Origin: an uncultured Alphaproteobacteria bacterium
Lineage (GTDB): Bacteria > Pseudomonadota > Alphaproteobacteria > CAAHEQ01 > UBA3637
Length of the DNA: 43,102 nucleotides
Assembly: GCA_905236245.1 (NCBI GenBank)
Contig: CAJOPC010000045.1
Span: 1-43,102, forward strand
Reading direction: 5' to 3'
Of the stretch, positions 33,966 to 41,236 are shown in pieces. Within the stretch, counting starts at the first letter, position 1, and every line of letters starts with the position of its first letter. The position numbers and the translations under genes are program-made. The notes beneath the pieces are model-generated. The model ran no database searches. It saw only the letters and a list, made by a program, of their open reading frames with translations, and had not been told where the DNA came from.

Positions 33966-35102
33966 ATGGGATTAGGTAAAACTCTCGCAAAAGAAACGGC
34001 TATCGCCGGCGGTACCGCACTGTTCTCAAAACTAATGGGTTTAGGTCCTTTAGGAGGTGCGGCATATCTATTAGGTTTAACCGGCGGAAAAATTGAAAGC
34101 GTGGCTGCCTGGATAGAAACCATCTTTGAACAGATGGCCAGCGCAACGACCATGGCTGAAATGGGTACAAACTTCTGTCAAAGCATGTTGCTTGGCCCAA
34201 TGATCATATTCAACGCATTTGGCGCACAAATGGAAAAGATGGCCGAAGAATGGGCAAAAAAACGTAAAGAGGCAAAACTTCCTCTGCCCCCACTCCCTCC
34301 TGAATTTGAGGCTGTTATAAAGGGAATGGGATTAGCTCATGCAACAGAAGATATGATCCTTGGTCAAACGGCTTTCCAACAAAAATATGCCGATTTGTTA
34401 CGGGCATCACCGTTTAGAGAACAACAAGCCCTCGCTGCGGAAATTGATACATTTATAGCAAATAGAGGAAGCGGAGCAAATCCGCCAGATCCGGCACGCA
34501 TGTGGAAGAATATGGCCAGAGCTTTGGCGCAATCTCGGTCCTCAACATCACCAGATCTGTACAATGAATTTTTAAGTTGTTCTGGTTTTTCCTCGTGGCC
34601 AGCCGCACAACAAACAGAATTCAGTGAGCTTTTGGATCAACAAGTGGAAGCGTTCACCTTACCTCCAAAAACTCTGGGAACAGATACGATTGAAACATCC
34701 TTTGAGATAGATTCAAGCCTGCCACCACCTCCTCCAACTGAGGCAACTATATTTAAATTGACGCAAAAGCATCCGAATCCGGGCTCAGGCACGGTAGAGG
34801 AATGTTCGATTGCATTAGATACAAAACGTAATCAATATATAACCCAAAATAGAAGTGGTGAAATAACGATTTTTTCTTTTGATCCAAGTCATGGAACACC
34901 ACAGATATCCATTGCCGGAGCCCCTTCCCGCAACGCGACTCCGGATGAAATCGCCCTTCATATGGCTCAAGTCGATTTGATGCATGATCGTTTAACGTTC
35001 ATCCAAAATCACAAGAAAGGTCCGGATAGGGATAATTCTTTGACAAACGATTTAATGCATAGTTTCAACAGAAGCATCACGGATTTAGGCCTCAACAGAT
35101 GA
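33966..35102 (+). CDS. Unknown protein divergent from the VirB6-like operon
   Basis: The 378-residue product has a Gly-rich hydrophobic start (about 10-45, KLMGLGPLGGAAYLLGLTGG) and another hydrophobic piece (about 70-90, MLLGPMIIFNAFG), with no classical signal peptide. A basic helical segment (MEKMAEEWAKKRKEAKLP) leads to Pro-rich links (LPPLPPEFE, SLPPPPPTE). The C-terminal 120 residues look like a small beta-rich domain followed by helices. I do not recognise it. A strong AGGAGG site and own promoter are present, and the next gene overlaps by ATGA. The shared intergenic region with the VirB6-like operon suggests a joint role. Confidence 0.6.
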   Translation: MGLGKTLAKETAIAGGTALFSKLMGLGPLGGAAYLLGLTGGKIESVAAWIETIFEQMASATTMAEMGTNFCQSMLLGPMIIFNAFGAQMEKMAEEWAKKRKEAKLPLPPLPPEFEAVIKGMGLAHATEDMILGQTAFQQKYADLLRASPFREQQALAAEIDTFIANRGSGANPPDPARMWKNMARALAQSRSSTSPDLYNEFLSCSGFSSWPAAQQTEFSELLDQQVEAFTLPPKTLGTDTIETSFEIDSSLPPPPPTEATIFKLTQKHPNPGSGTVEECSIALDTKRNQYITQNRSGEITIFSFDPSHGTPQISIAGAPSRNATPDEIALHMAQVDLMHDRLTFIQNHKKGPDRDNSLTNDLMHSFNRSITDLGLNR

Positions 35103-36151
35103 AAAAATACATAGGGGGACTTTTATCAGGGCTGATTCTATGGGGAGCATTGTTGTTCTCGGTAGATTTAATTAGCGAACAAGATATTTTTCATCGCACA
35201 AATTGGCGTAGCCTTTGGTTATGGGGAAGCTTTTTTATTGGATTTGCAACAGCTTATTGGCTGAGATTGTGGTTCTTCTTATGGCGCCATGTTGGACATT
35301 CATCGAAAAAGCCAACACCGAACACGGTGTCAACAACACCATCTCCGACACCTTCTAATGTAACAACGGCACCAAAATCAATGCCTATGGCTATGCCTGT
35401 GCAAACAAAAGCTGTAATGTCTGTCGTTCCAACCCCTGGAACAGGCGCAGCTCCGACAACAATACCAGCAGCAACTAATCTGTCTAGCACGCCTGTTGCT
35501 CCTGCAACAAAGCCTGTTAGTATGAAGGGACAAGATATCAACAACTTGTCTAAACTTGGCTCCAACTTAGATATGATGGCGTTTAAGCATGTTGCTCTGC
35601 AAGGAAAAGTTTTGGATTTGGTCTATTCGTCCGACGATGTTGCCGTTTTGTGTAAGGTATTAAGTGATGATACAACATGGACAGTTGATATTTCTCAACC
35701 AATTGATACATGCGTATGGACGGCCAGTTCTGGCGTTTCTATGACCCCGGGAGCTGACTTATTTGAACAAAAGCAAATACTTCAAAAAATGGAAAGCGAT
35801 GCCAGGGTTTTGCCCACGATCGTTTTGGTCAGAGGCTCTATTCCGAATTATCGAGAAGTGCAAGAATATTTGTCACAAAGTGGGGTTTACCTAGTAAAGC
35901 CAGAATCAGATGGTGAACCGGGAGTCAAAACGTTGGAAGAATTATTAAATGCTAATTTTTTAACGTTCCCAGCAAATAACTCAAATCAACAGGAGGAGTC
36001 AAATGAGCAAAAGGACAACCAAGCCATTGAAGCGCCAACAGAACAAAACTTCACCGCGCAAACAGAACAAGGCGCCAACACGTTCGCAAGTCCAATCGCG
36101 GACCAAGGTGCACCAACGGACCCAACAGCATTCGGATCAACAGAAATCTAA
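35099..36151 (+). CDS. Two-TM protein with Thr/Pro-rich linker and soluble C-terminal domain
   Basis: The 350-residue product has two membrane helices (about 5-25 and 40-62). A Thr/Pro/Ala linker follows (about 70-140), then a folded part (about 150-290) with ALQGKVLDLVYSSDDVAVLCKVL and LPTIVLVRGSIPNYREVQEYLSQSGVYLV (each in part). The last 55 residues are Gln/Glu/Thr-rich and of low complexity, and they are overlapped in another frame by the start of pgpA. The folded domain has alternating strands and helices and is not one I recognise. The start overlaps the previous stop by 4 nt. It may be the membrane partner of the 378-residue protein. Confidence 0.6.
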   Translation: MKKYIGGLLSGLILWGALLFSVDLISEQDIFHRTNWRSLWLWGSFFIGFATAYWLRLWFFLWRHVGHSSKKPTPNTVSTTPSPTPSNVTTAPKSMPMAMPVQTKAVMSVVPTPGTGAAPTTIPAATNLSSTPVAPATKPVSMKGQDINNLSKLGSNLDMMAFKHVALQGKVLDLVYSSDDVAVLCKVLSDDTTWTVDISQPIDTCVWTASSGVSMTPGADLFEQKQILQKMESDARVLPTIVLVRGSIPNYREVQEYLSQSGVYLVKPESDGEPGVKTLEELLNANFLTFPANNSNQQEESNEQKDNQAIEAPTEQNFTAQTEQGANTFASPIADQGAPTDPTAFGSTEI

Positions 36152-36671
36152 AAAAACATTGATAATTCCAAAGAAAATACAAAATTTTTCTATTTGGAAA
36201 GTACTTTCAAAACTCAAACTCAAAAGCCTTGCGACTTTGGGCCCAGTTGGTTTTTTCCCAAAGGGTTCGGGAACCGTAGGATCCCTTGTTGCGCTTCCTT
36301 TAGCCTATTGTTTAGGGCAAATATTTATGCCCCTACTCTGGATTGCAACAATTGCTTTATATTTTTTGGGAATTGCAGCTATTGACCAATACACAAAAAA
36401 CAAGGAAGAAAAGGATCCTCGTTGCGTTATTATTGACGAAGTAGTCGGCCAAATGACAACATTTTGTATCGTTATCCCCGGCTTTTTGCACTGGCCTATC
36501 TTGTTATTAGGTTTTTTGTTATTCCGTCTTTTTGATGTTGTTAAATTTGGTTCTGTTGCCATGTGGGATCAACAAAAACGCCCATTGGGCGTTATGATGG
36601 ATGATGTCATGGCGGGGCTGCAATCTGCCTTTATTTTAGGCTTAATACAAATTATTTACATACTGACATAA
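36003..36671 (+). CDS. pgpA: Phosphatidylglycerophosphatase A with basic N-terminal extension
   Basis: PgpA removes phosphate from phosphatidylglycerophosphate to make phosphatidylglycerol. The core (about 70-222) has LATLGPVGFFPKGSGTVGSLVALP (in part), CVIIDEVVGQM with the acidic site, FRLFDVVKFG and MMDDVMAGL, which match PgpA motifs. The first 68 residues are Lys/Arg/Gln/Thr-rich and not part of the family. AGGAGG lies 6 nt before ATG 36003, so the long start is favoured although it overlaps the previous gene by 149 nt. The only other start close to the core is a TTG near 36,156 without ribosome site. The extension may be a by-product of the overlap. Confidence 0.85.
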   Translation: MSKRTTKPLKRQQNKTSPRKQNKAPTRSQVQSRTKVHQRTQQHSDQQKSKKTLIIPKKIQNFSIWKVLSKLKLKSLATLGPVGFFPKGSGTVGSLVALPLAYCLGQIFMPLLWIATIALYFLGIAAIDQYTKNKEEKDPRCVIIDEVVGQMTTFCIVIPGFLHWPILLLGFLLFRLFDVVKFGSVAMWDQQKRPLGVMMDDVMAGLQSAFILGLIQIIYILT

Positions 36672-36692
36672 CTAAATAAGAAAGGAGTTTTT

Positions 36693-36914
36693 ATGAATAA
36701 CGAACATTTTAAACATGCTATAAGTCTTTATGCAGAAGCAAAAGGATGGGAGCTTTCCCAATTTGCAGATAAAATTATCAATCGTTGTTTAAATGCAACC
36801 AATGGCTGTTGTCCTTGTGATCCAAGTCGCGGGCTTTGTCCATGTTCCGAACATGCTAAGGAAGTCGCTGAAATGGGCCATTGCCATTGCAATTTATTCA
36901 TCAAAAAAGGATAA
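36693..36914 (+). CDS. Mini protein with ferredoxin-thioredoxin reductase catalytic-type Cys motifs
   Basis: The 73-residue product has C40-P-C42, six residues, C49-P-C51, twelve residues, C64-H-C66, followed by NLF. The catalytic subunit of ferredoxin:thioredoxin reductase has CPC-x16-CPC-x8-CHC, with CHC-x-LF at the end, and archaeal relatives use other spacings. The Cys would bind a 4Fe-4S cluster and a redox-active disulphide. The compact spacing leaves only a short loop between the first two motifs. The helical N-terminus (HFKHAISLYAEAKGWELSQFADKI) fits the FTR fold. It lies 21 nt after pgpA with AAAGGAG in front. No ferredoxin or thioredoxin gene is near. The function is inferred from motifs. 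Confidence 0.68.
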   Translation: MNNEHFKHAISLYAEAKGWELSQFADKIINRCLNATNGCCPCDPSRGLCPCSEHAKEVAEMGHCHCNLFIKKG

Positions 36915-37023
36915 AAAAGGCGGACGACAGGATCTATCTTTGGAGAAAACCTTAAAACTCCATGCGAAAGAAGACAAAGCAAAAGTCAAAGCACTTGAAA
37001 TTTCGCTCAGAATAAAAGGTTAA

Positions 37024-37674
37024 TTAAACTCCAAAGTATTTTTTCCCTTCTAAGGCACGTTCTACCATAATGCCTATTTTGATATAATGTTCCGGCAAAA
37101 ATTCAGGATTAAAATCTTTTAAGGAAACCGTTTTAATTTCAGACTTCAACTCTCCTGAGTCTTGAAAAGCCAATCCGGAAATTTGAATCTGCTTTACTTC
37201 TTGTGTAAAGATTTTAAACAAATCTACTAATGGTATTGTGTAAATACCACCCAATTCCTCTTTTTGCAAACGATATTGATCTAGCGGTTTATCACTTTTC
37301 AACAAATATGTATAACAAAATTCCCGGTTCTGATTTGGGCTACCATCCGGGTATAAAGCATCTGAAGCATGTTGAAAAATACCCAATCGGATTAAATCAT
37401 TTAGACCAACATTAAGTCCCAATTCTTCATTCAACTCACGCAACCCTCCTGCTAAAGGATCCTCTCCGGCCTCAATATGTCCCGCCGAAGAAATATCCAA
37501 CACATTGGGATTAGCCACTATATTTTTGGCGCGCAATTGGAAAATAATTTCTCCCTTTGATGTGAAAATCCAACAATGAAAAGTGTGATGCCACAAAGCA
37601 TTTTTGTGAATTTCAACTTTTTCCTTTTTCCCCAACAAACGATGTTGAGCATCAAAATAATCCAAGTATTCCAT
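37024..37674 (-). CDS. Nudix hydrolase (IPP isomerase-like fold)
   Basis: The 216-residue product has a clear Nudix box, GHIEAGEDPLAGGLRELNEELGL (about 65-87, quoted here only for its G-x5-E-x7-REL-x-EE-L-G pattern), which binds the metal-pyrophosphate. The N-terminal EYLDYFDAQHRLLGKKEKVEIHKNALWHHTFHCWI (in part) is typical of YfcD/IDI-like members that share D-x-x-x-R-x-x-G and W-H. The substrate is unknown (a nucleoside diphosphate derivative is the usual guess). It is monocistronic with its own promoter, and GGAGAG lies in front of the ATG. Confidence 0.88.
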   Translation of the reverse strand: MEYLDYFDAQHRLLGKKEKVEIHKNALWHHTFHCWIFTSKGEIIFQLRAKNIVANPNVLDISSAGHIEAGEDPLAGGLRELNEELGLNVGLNDLIRLGIFQHASDALYPDGSPNQNREFCYTYLLKSDKPLDQYRLQKEELGGIYTIPLVDLFKIFTQEVKQIQISGLAFQDSGELKSEIKTVSLKDFNPEFLPEHYIKIGIMVERALEGKKYFGV

Positions 37675-37694
37675 ACTGTTCTCTCCTACTGCTT

Positions 37695-37723
37695 ATTATT
37701 TAAAAGCATCTTTCAAAAGTCAA
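37695..37723 (-). promoter_or_regulatory. Promoter of the Nudix gene
   Basis: TTGACT (37718-37723), 17 nt, AATAAT (37695-37700) on the minus strand, about 20 nt before the ATG. Confidence 0.5.
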
Positions 37724-37748
37724 TAGATTTTTAATTACAAATAGAATA

Positions 37749-37772
37749 AAAAAGGCCTCTAAAATCAGAGGC
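37749..37772 (-). terminator. Terminator of tRNA-Ala
   Basis: On the minus strand GCCTCT, six bases, AGAGGC, followed by a run of T. It lies 12 nt after the tRNA 3' end. Confidence 0.8.
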
Positions 37773-37784
37773 ATTAAAAAAATT

Positions 37785-37860
37785 TGGTGGAGATAAGGGG
37801 AGTCGAACCCCTGGCCTACGCATTGCGAACGCGTCGCTCTACCAACTGAGCTATATCCCC
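37785..37860 (-). tRNA. tRNA-Ala (anticodon CGC)
   Basis: The minus strand gives a 76-nt cloverleaf with acceptor GGGGATA and TATCTCC, including the G3:U70 wobble that marks tRNA-Ala. The anticodon loop TTCGCAA has anticodon CGC (reads GCG). D-arm and GTTCGACTC T-arm are normal and CCA is encoded (37785-37787). Confidence 0.96.
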
Positions 37861-37874
37861 AAGCGAATGCGGGC

Positions 37875-37903
37875 ATTATAGCATTTTGAGAGGTGTGTGT
37901 CAA
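37875..37903 (-). promoter_or_regulatory. Consensus promoter of tRNA-Ala
   Basis: TTGACA (37898-37903), 17 nt, TATAAT (37875-37880) on the minus strand: an exact sigma-70 consensus. A 7-bp hairpin (AAGATT/AATCTT, about 37,902-37,919) touches the -35 box. Confidence 0.85.
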
Positions 37904-37922
37904 GATTTATTTAATCTTGCAT

Positions 37923-38435
37923 CTATCGACATTGTCTCGATATTTTTCCTATTTGCCCAAGGGACGGGGTCAATTTCTCCCCTGGCTGAACTGCCACGGC
38001 TTGTTTAACAGCATCCCATAACTTTTCTTTTTTTAGCGCTGTAATCATAGCTAAAGAGGGAGTGAATTTACCTTGCGGACCGAAAAAATTAGTTTTTCTA
38101 ACTCTACCATTGGCATAAAAATCTTTGGCCCATAAAACTGGAGAATCCCAAATACATTGGTTTAAATGAGCAACCCCCGGCTGAGATTGTGGCTTCCCGC
38201 GCACATATATGGACTCTATTCTGCCTTTCCTATCAAAAAATATCTCTGGACCGACGCAATACTGTCTAGGCCGAGCAAACACATCCCTTGAGTTATTATA
38301 ATAATCTTTCAAGGCAACATACATTCCAATACGGCTAAGTTCACCATTTCTGTGGCGGTGTATTATCAACTTTTTTTCTACCAAAATGATTTCCCCTGTA
38401 TGGCAGCAACGTAATTTCACCGTATTTCTATCCAT
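37923..38435 (-). CDS. Small basic protein of unknown function, operonic with epmA
   Basis: The 170-residue product is soluble and basic, with short charged repeats (ARPRQYCVGPEIFFDRKGRIESIYVRGK, in part). FYANGRVRKTNFFGPQGKF resembles the NG-x-x-x-x-x-x-F turn of MORN-like repeats. The second half has three short helical pieces and two repeats of K-x-T-P-S-L (FTPSLAMI, LTPSLGQI). AAAGGAGGT stands 4-5 nt before the ATG. It starts 21 nt after the epmA stop and is probably in one transcript with it. I do not recognise a family. Confidence 0.55.
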   Translation of the reverse strand: MDRNTVKLRCCHTGEIILVEKKLIIHRHRNGELSRIGMYVALKDYYNNSRDVFARPRQYCVGPEIFFDRKGRIESIYVRGKPQSQPGVAHLNQCIWDSPVLWAKDFYANGRVRKTNFFGPQGKFTPSLAMITALKKEKLWDAVKQAVAVQPGEKLTPSLGQIGKISRQCR

Positions 38436-38456
38436 ATGACCTCCTTTGATAAAATT

Positions 38457-39431
38457 TTATTTCACCGGAACCCAAACGGTATCAGCCAATTTTTCCGCGC
38501 CAGAAATCAGCATAATTAATCGATCCACGCCCAAAGCATTACCGCTAGCATCTGGCATGCCGTATTCCAACGCCTCTAAAAAATCTTCATCCATTGGATC
38601 ATTCCAACCATAAATTCGTTTGCGTTCAGCATAGTTGAAGTTAAAACGTTCACGTTGTTCCGCTGGATCTGTAAGTTCCGAAAAAGCATTACAAAGCTCC
38701 ACCCCACAAACATATGCTTCAAAACGTTCACAAACCTTTGGAGCGTCTGGCTTTTTACGAGCAAGTGCTCCCAATTGAGTAGGATATTCACACAAAATTG
38801 TTGGCCGACCATCGCCCAAATGATCTTCTACTTTATTCAACATAATGCGGAAAAACACATCTTCCCATGTATCATTTTCACCACAAAAAACGCCATTTGC
38901 CTCCGCTTCGGCACGCAAATCATCTGCCCATAAATTCACATGAGCATAACGTTTAAATGCCTCTTCAACAGTCAAAATTTCCCATTCTTGAAATGGATCC
39001 GACACACGACCATTATGCTTTAATTTCTTCACATTGCAGACTTCACAACACGCTCGAACAACACCAATTGTATCCTGCATCATAGCGTGATAATCTGTGT
39101 TTGTTCGATACCACTCCAACATCAAAAATTCGGGGGCATGCGTATCGGATACAGGCTCATCCCGATAAGCGTGGCAAAGCGTATAAATAGCCGTTTCACC
39201 TGCCACAAGCAATTTTTTCATCGCCAACTCTGGGCTAGTATGTAAATACATCTCCCCCGTTTGAAAACATTTTAAATGAACCTCATCACTAGGAGCGGGC
39301 TGCAACGCAGGCACATCTACTTCGTTTAAGCCTTGGGCATCAAAGTAATGACGAATAGCGTGAATAACTTGACGCCTCACAATCCGAGAGGGTGCATTTT
39401 TCAAATATAAATCCGGTTGCCACCATTTCAT
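38457..39431 (-). CDS. epmA: EF-P lysine lysyltransferase (PoxA/GenX/YjeA-type LysRS-like)
   Basis: EpmA attaches a lysine ((R)-beta-lysine made by EpmB) to a conserved lysine of elongation factor P. The 324-residue protein is a class II LysRS catalytic core without the tRNA-anticodon domain, as expected. Motif 2 has YTLCHAYRDEPVSDTHAPEFLMLEWYR (in part), VCGVELCNAFSELTDP marks the amino acid pocket, and motif 3 reads GNALGVDRLIMLI. AAGGA lies before ATG 39431. It is divergent from efp, its substrate gene, with promoters that share the -10 bases. EpmB is not in the window. Confidence 0.94.
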   Translation of the reverse strand: MKWWQPDLYLKNAPSRIVRRQVIHAIRHYFDAQGLNEVDVPALQPAPSDEVHLKCFQTGEMYLHTSPELAMKKLLVAGETAIYTLCHAYRDEPVSDTHAPEFLMLEWYRTNTDYHAMMQDTIGVVRACCEVCNVKKLKHNGRVSDPFQEWEILTVEEAFKRYAHVNLWADDLRAEAEANGVFCGENDTWEDVFFRIMLNKVEDHLGDGRPTILCEYPTQLGALARKKPDAPKVCERFEAYVCGVELCNAFSELTDPAEQRERFNFNYAERKRIYGWNDPMDEDFLEALEYGMPDASGNALGVDRLIMLISGAEKLADTVWVPVK

Positions 39432-39432
39432 C

Positions 39433-39461
39433 TTGACTTTCCTTTTGGAATTTAGTATACT
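39433..39461 (+). promoter_or_regulatory. efp promoter (overlaps the epmA promoter)
   Basis: TTGACT (39433-39438), 17 nt, TATACT (39456-39461). The -10 box is inside the palindrome AGTATACT (39454-39461). The predicted efp leader is about 44 nt. Confidence 0.75.
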
Positions 39462-39482
39462 CTATTCATTCAATTTTTTCAA
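39454..39482 (-). promoter_or_regulatory. epmA promoter (overlaps the efp promoter)
   Basis: On the minus strand TTGAAA (39477-39482), 17 nt, TATACT (39454-39459). The two -10 boxes lie on opposite strands of the same AGTATACT palindrome. Confidence 0.7.
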
Positions 39483-39511
39483 GGTTAAACATAAAAACAA
39501 AGGATTAAAAT

Positions 39512-40078
39512 ATGAAGCAACAAGCAAATCAAATGCGTCCAGGTTGGGTCATTGACTTTAACAGCAGACAATATCTGATAACAAAAATCAACATTATCAC
39601 ACCGGGAAAAGGTGGTGCCTTTATTCAAGTTGAAATGCGCGATGTAAAAACAGGTTTAAAAACAGAACAACGCTGGCGCACAGCTGATACTGTTGAAAAG
39701 TTGATGAGCGAAGAATTTGATTGCACTTATTTATATCGTGAAGGCGATAATTTATGCTTCATGAACTCCGAAACTTATGATCAATTTGAAATCCCTGCAG
39801 AAATGATGGGAGATCGTGCTTTATTTTTGCAAGACAACATGGCAGTAACTGTGAACTTTATTGAAGGGAAACCCGTTTCCGTCAATTTGCCCCCACATGT
39901 CACTTTGGTGGTATCTGAAACAGAACCTTGCATTAAAGGCGCAACAGTGACAACCTCCTTTAAATCTGCCACATTGGAAAATGGTATTCGGACAACCGTT
40001 CCTCCTTTCATTGCTCAAGGCGAAAAGATTGTTGTATCCACAGAGGATAATTCCTATGTGGAACGTGCGAAAGGTTAA
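39512..40078 (+). CDS. efp: Elongation factor P
   Basis: EF-P relieves ribosome stalling at consecutive prolines. The 188-residue protein has three beta domains. TPGKGGAFIQV holds the conserved lysine (Lys33 in this protein, Lys34 in E. coli), the residue modified by EpmA, and epmA lies right upstream, so the lysylation type of EF-P is expected. The C-terminal half shows LPPHVTLVVSETEPCIKGATVTTSFKSATLENG (in part) and VPPFIAQGEKIVVSTEDNSYVER, all family-typical. AAAGGA stands before the ATG. The stop overlaps the stop of the converging yqgE gene. Confidence 0.97.
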   Translation: MKQQANQMRPGWVIDFNSRQYLITKINIITPGKGGAFIQVEMRDVKTGLKTEQRWRTADTVEKLMSEEFDCTYLYREGDNLCFMNSETYDQFEIPAEMMGDRALFLQDNMAVTVNFIEGKPVSVNLPPHVTLVVSETEPCIKGATVTTSFKSATLENGIRTTVPPFIAQGEKIVVSTEDNSYVERAKG

Positions 40079-40647
40079 GCTTTTCCCGCGCGATTTGCCA
40101 ATAAATTGGCGTCAATATTTAAGGTGGCAAGAGCTTCTTGCCACTTTTTGTTATCTGGCACATTAAAAACAAGATCAAAAGAGTATGGTGCAGGAATCCA
40201 CATATTGCCCATAATTTCTTCTTCTAATTGTCCTGGAGCCCAAGCTGATTTCCCAATAAACACAACGAAATGTTGAGGGCCAAGCTGATTTGAGATATCA
40301 TCCAATATCTGCTGTGTTTCTGTAATTGCTAAATTATGAAATAATGTATGGGAATCAATAGCTTTATATTCGGCACTGTGCAAAACGGCACCATGTGTAA
40401 CATCTACAGGCCCCCCATTTTTAATCACAAAATCAGAGCCGAGAAATGAAATATCACGATCTTTAAAAACTTCTTGCGCCACCAAATTTTGCATTGGACG
40501 ATTGAGTAAATATCCCACGGCGCCCTCTTCCGCCGAATGCTCCGTGATTAAAATGACACTTTTATTGAAAAAATCTCCGGCATCATTTTGAGCGGAAATC
40601 AACAATTTCCCCGCCAAAGACTCAAAAGGAGGCAGTTCTTTAACCAT
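40075..40647 (-). CDS. YqgE/AlgH family protein (UPF0301)
   Basis: From ATG 40647 it has 190 residues. Family marks are GKLLISAQNDAGDFFNKSVILI (about 10-31, in part), GAVGYLLNRPM (about 40-50), FLGSDFVIKNGGPVD and FIGKSAWAPGQLEEEI. The function is not settled: AlgH was linked to alginate control in Pseudomonas, and the fold is compact and soluble. The start codon overlaps the stop of the FYDLN gene (ATGGTTAA), so the two are translated together. The stop shares bases with the efp stop. Confidence 0.88.
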   Translation of the reverse strand: MVKELPPFESLAGKLLISAQNDAGDFFNKSVILITEHSAEEGAVGYLLNRPMQNLVAQEVFKDRDISFLGSDFVIKNGGPVDVTHGAVLHSAEYKAIDSHTLFHNLAITETQQILDDISNQLGPQHFVVFIGKSAWAPGQLEEEIMGNMWIPAPYSFDLVFNVPDNKKWQEALATLNIDANLLANRAGKA

Positions 40648-40996
40648 TATTCTCGTCTTCAAATGTTTCCATGATGTCACTTAAATCCGGATTTGCTTCA
40701 CCCAAATCATCTTCATCATCCAAAACATTCAAATCTTTTGTATCGTCATCATCATCGGACAAAGGAATATTGGCCGCCATGTTGAGTAATGTCTCTGCAT
40801 CCAAATCCTCATCATCCAACTTCGGAGCAGCCTTTCTGGCCATCTTTGCCAAATGTTTCTCTCTGGCCTGTTCATAGGTTTCCAAAGTATATTCTACACC
40901 ACACTTTGGGCAAGTAAATTTCTTTTTACCCATATCGTAAAAAAAGGCACCACACTTATGACATTGACGCTTTAAACCCCATTTTGCTTTATCCAT
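40640..40996 (-). CDS. TIGR02300-family zinc ribbon protein (FYDLN type)
   Basis: The 118-residue protein starts WGLKRQCHKCGAFFYDMGKKKFTCPKCG (in part), with two CxxC pairs that bind zinc and the FYD segment that names the family. The rest is acidic (runs DEDLDAE, DDDDDTKD). This family is largely confined to alphaproteobacteria, so it supports the taxonomic placement. AGGAGG is 5 nt before the ATG and is partly inside a palindrome (CCTTAAATTTAAGG, 41005-41018). It forms an operon with yqgE. The function is unknown. Confidence 0.85.
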   Translation of the reverse strand: MDKAKWGLKRQCHKCGAFFYDMGKKKFTCPKCGVEYTLETYEQAREKHLAKMARKAAPKLDDEDLDAETLLNMAANIPLSDDDDDTKDLNVLDDEDDLGEANPDLSDIMETFEDENNG

Positions 40997-41030
40997 TTAA
41001 TCCTCCTTAAATTTAAGGTTGTATTCCTTT

Positions 41031-41058
41031 GTTTTATCGATTTTCACAGGAATGTCAA
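41031..41058 (-). promoter_or_regulatory. Promoter of the FYDLN-yqgE operon
   Basis: TTGACA (41053-41058), 16 nt, TAAAAC (41031-41036) on the minus strand. The leader then holds the palindrome CCTTAAATTTAAGG, which overlaps the ribosome site. Confidence 0.45.
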
Positions 41059-41103
41059 GAAAAAAATATGTATTTAGCTTTTCACTACAACTTTTTATTC
41101 AGG

Positions 41104-41236
41104 TTATTTAATATGTTCACCGGAATTATTCGGACCAGTTCCAACGGAAACAGTGTCATAACAACAACTTGTCTTTATATAACCCAAAAACCATAGGAAA
41201 TGTATCCTGTACCGCTTGTGCAACACATCTCTTCTT
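41104..41236 (-). pseudogene. Frameshifted 3' remnant of the Cys-rich repeat gene
   Basis: Downstream of the stop of the Cys-rich gene, minus-strand reading in the other two frames still gives unit-like sequence: MCGTIEEEMCCTSGTGYISY in one frame and KTSCCYDTVSVGTGPNNSG up to a TAA at 41104 in another. C-G-T-I-x-E followed by CC-x-S-G-T is the same pattern as inside the gene (FGTIYEGLG...CCESGTE). So the reading frame seems to have been broken twice near the end, by decay or by sequencing error. The rest of 40,997-41,236 shows no gene. Confidence 0.5.
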
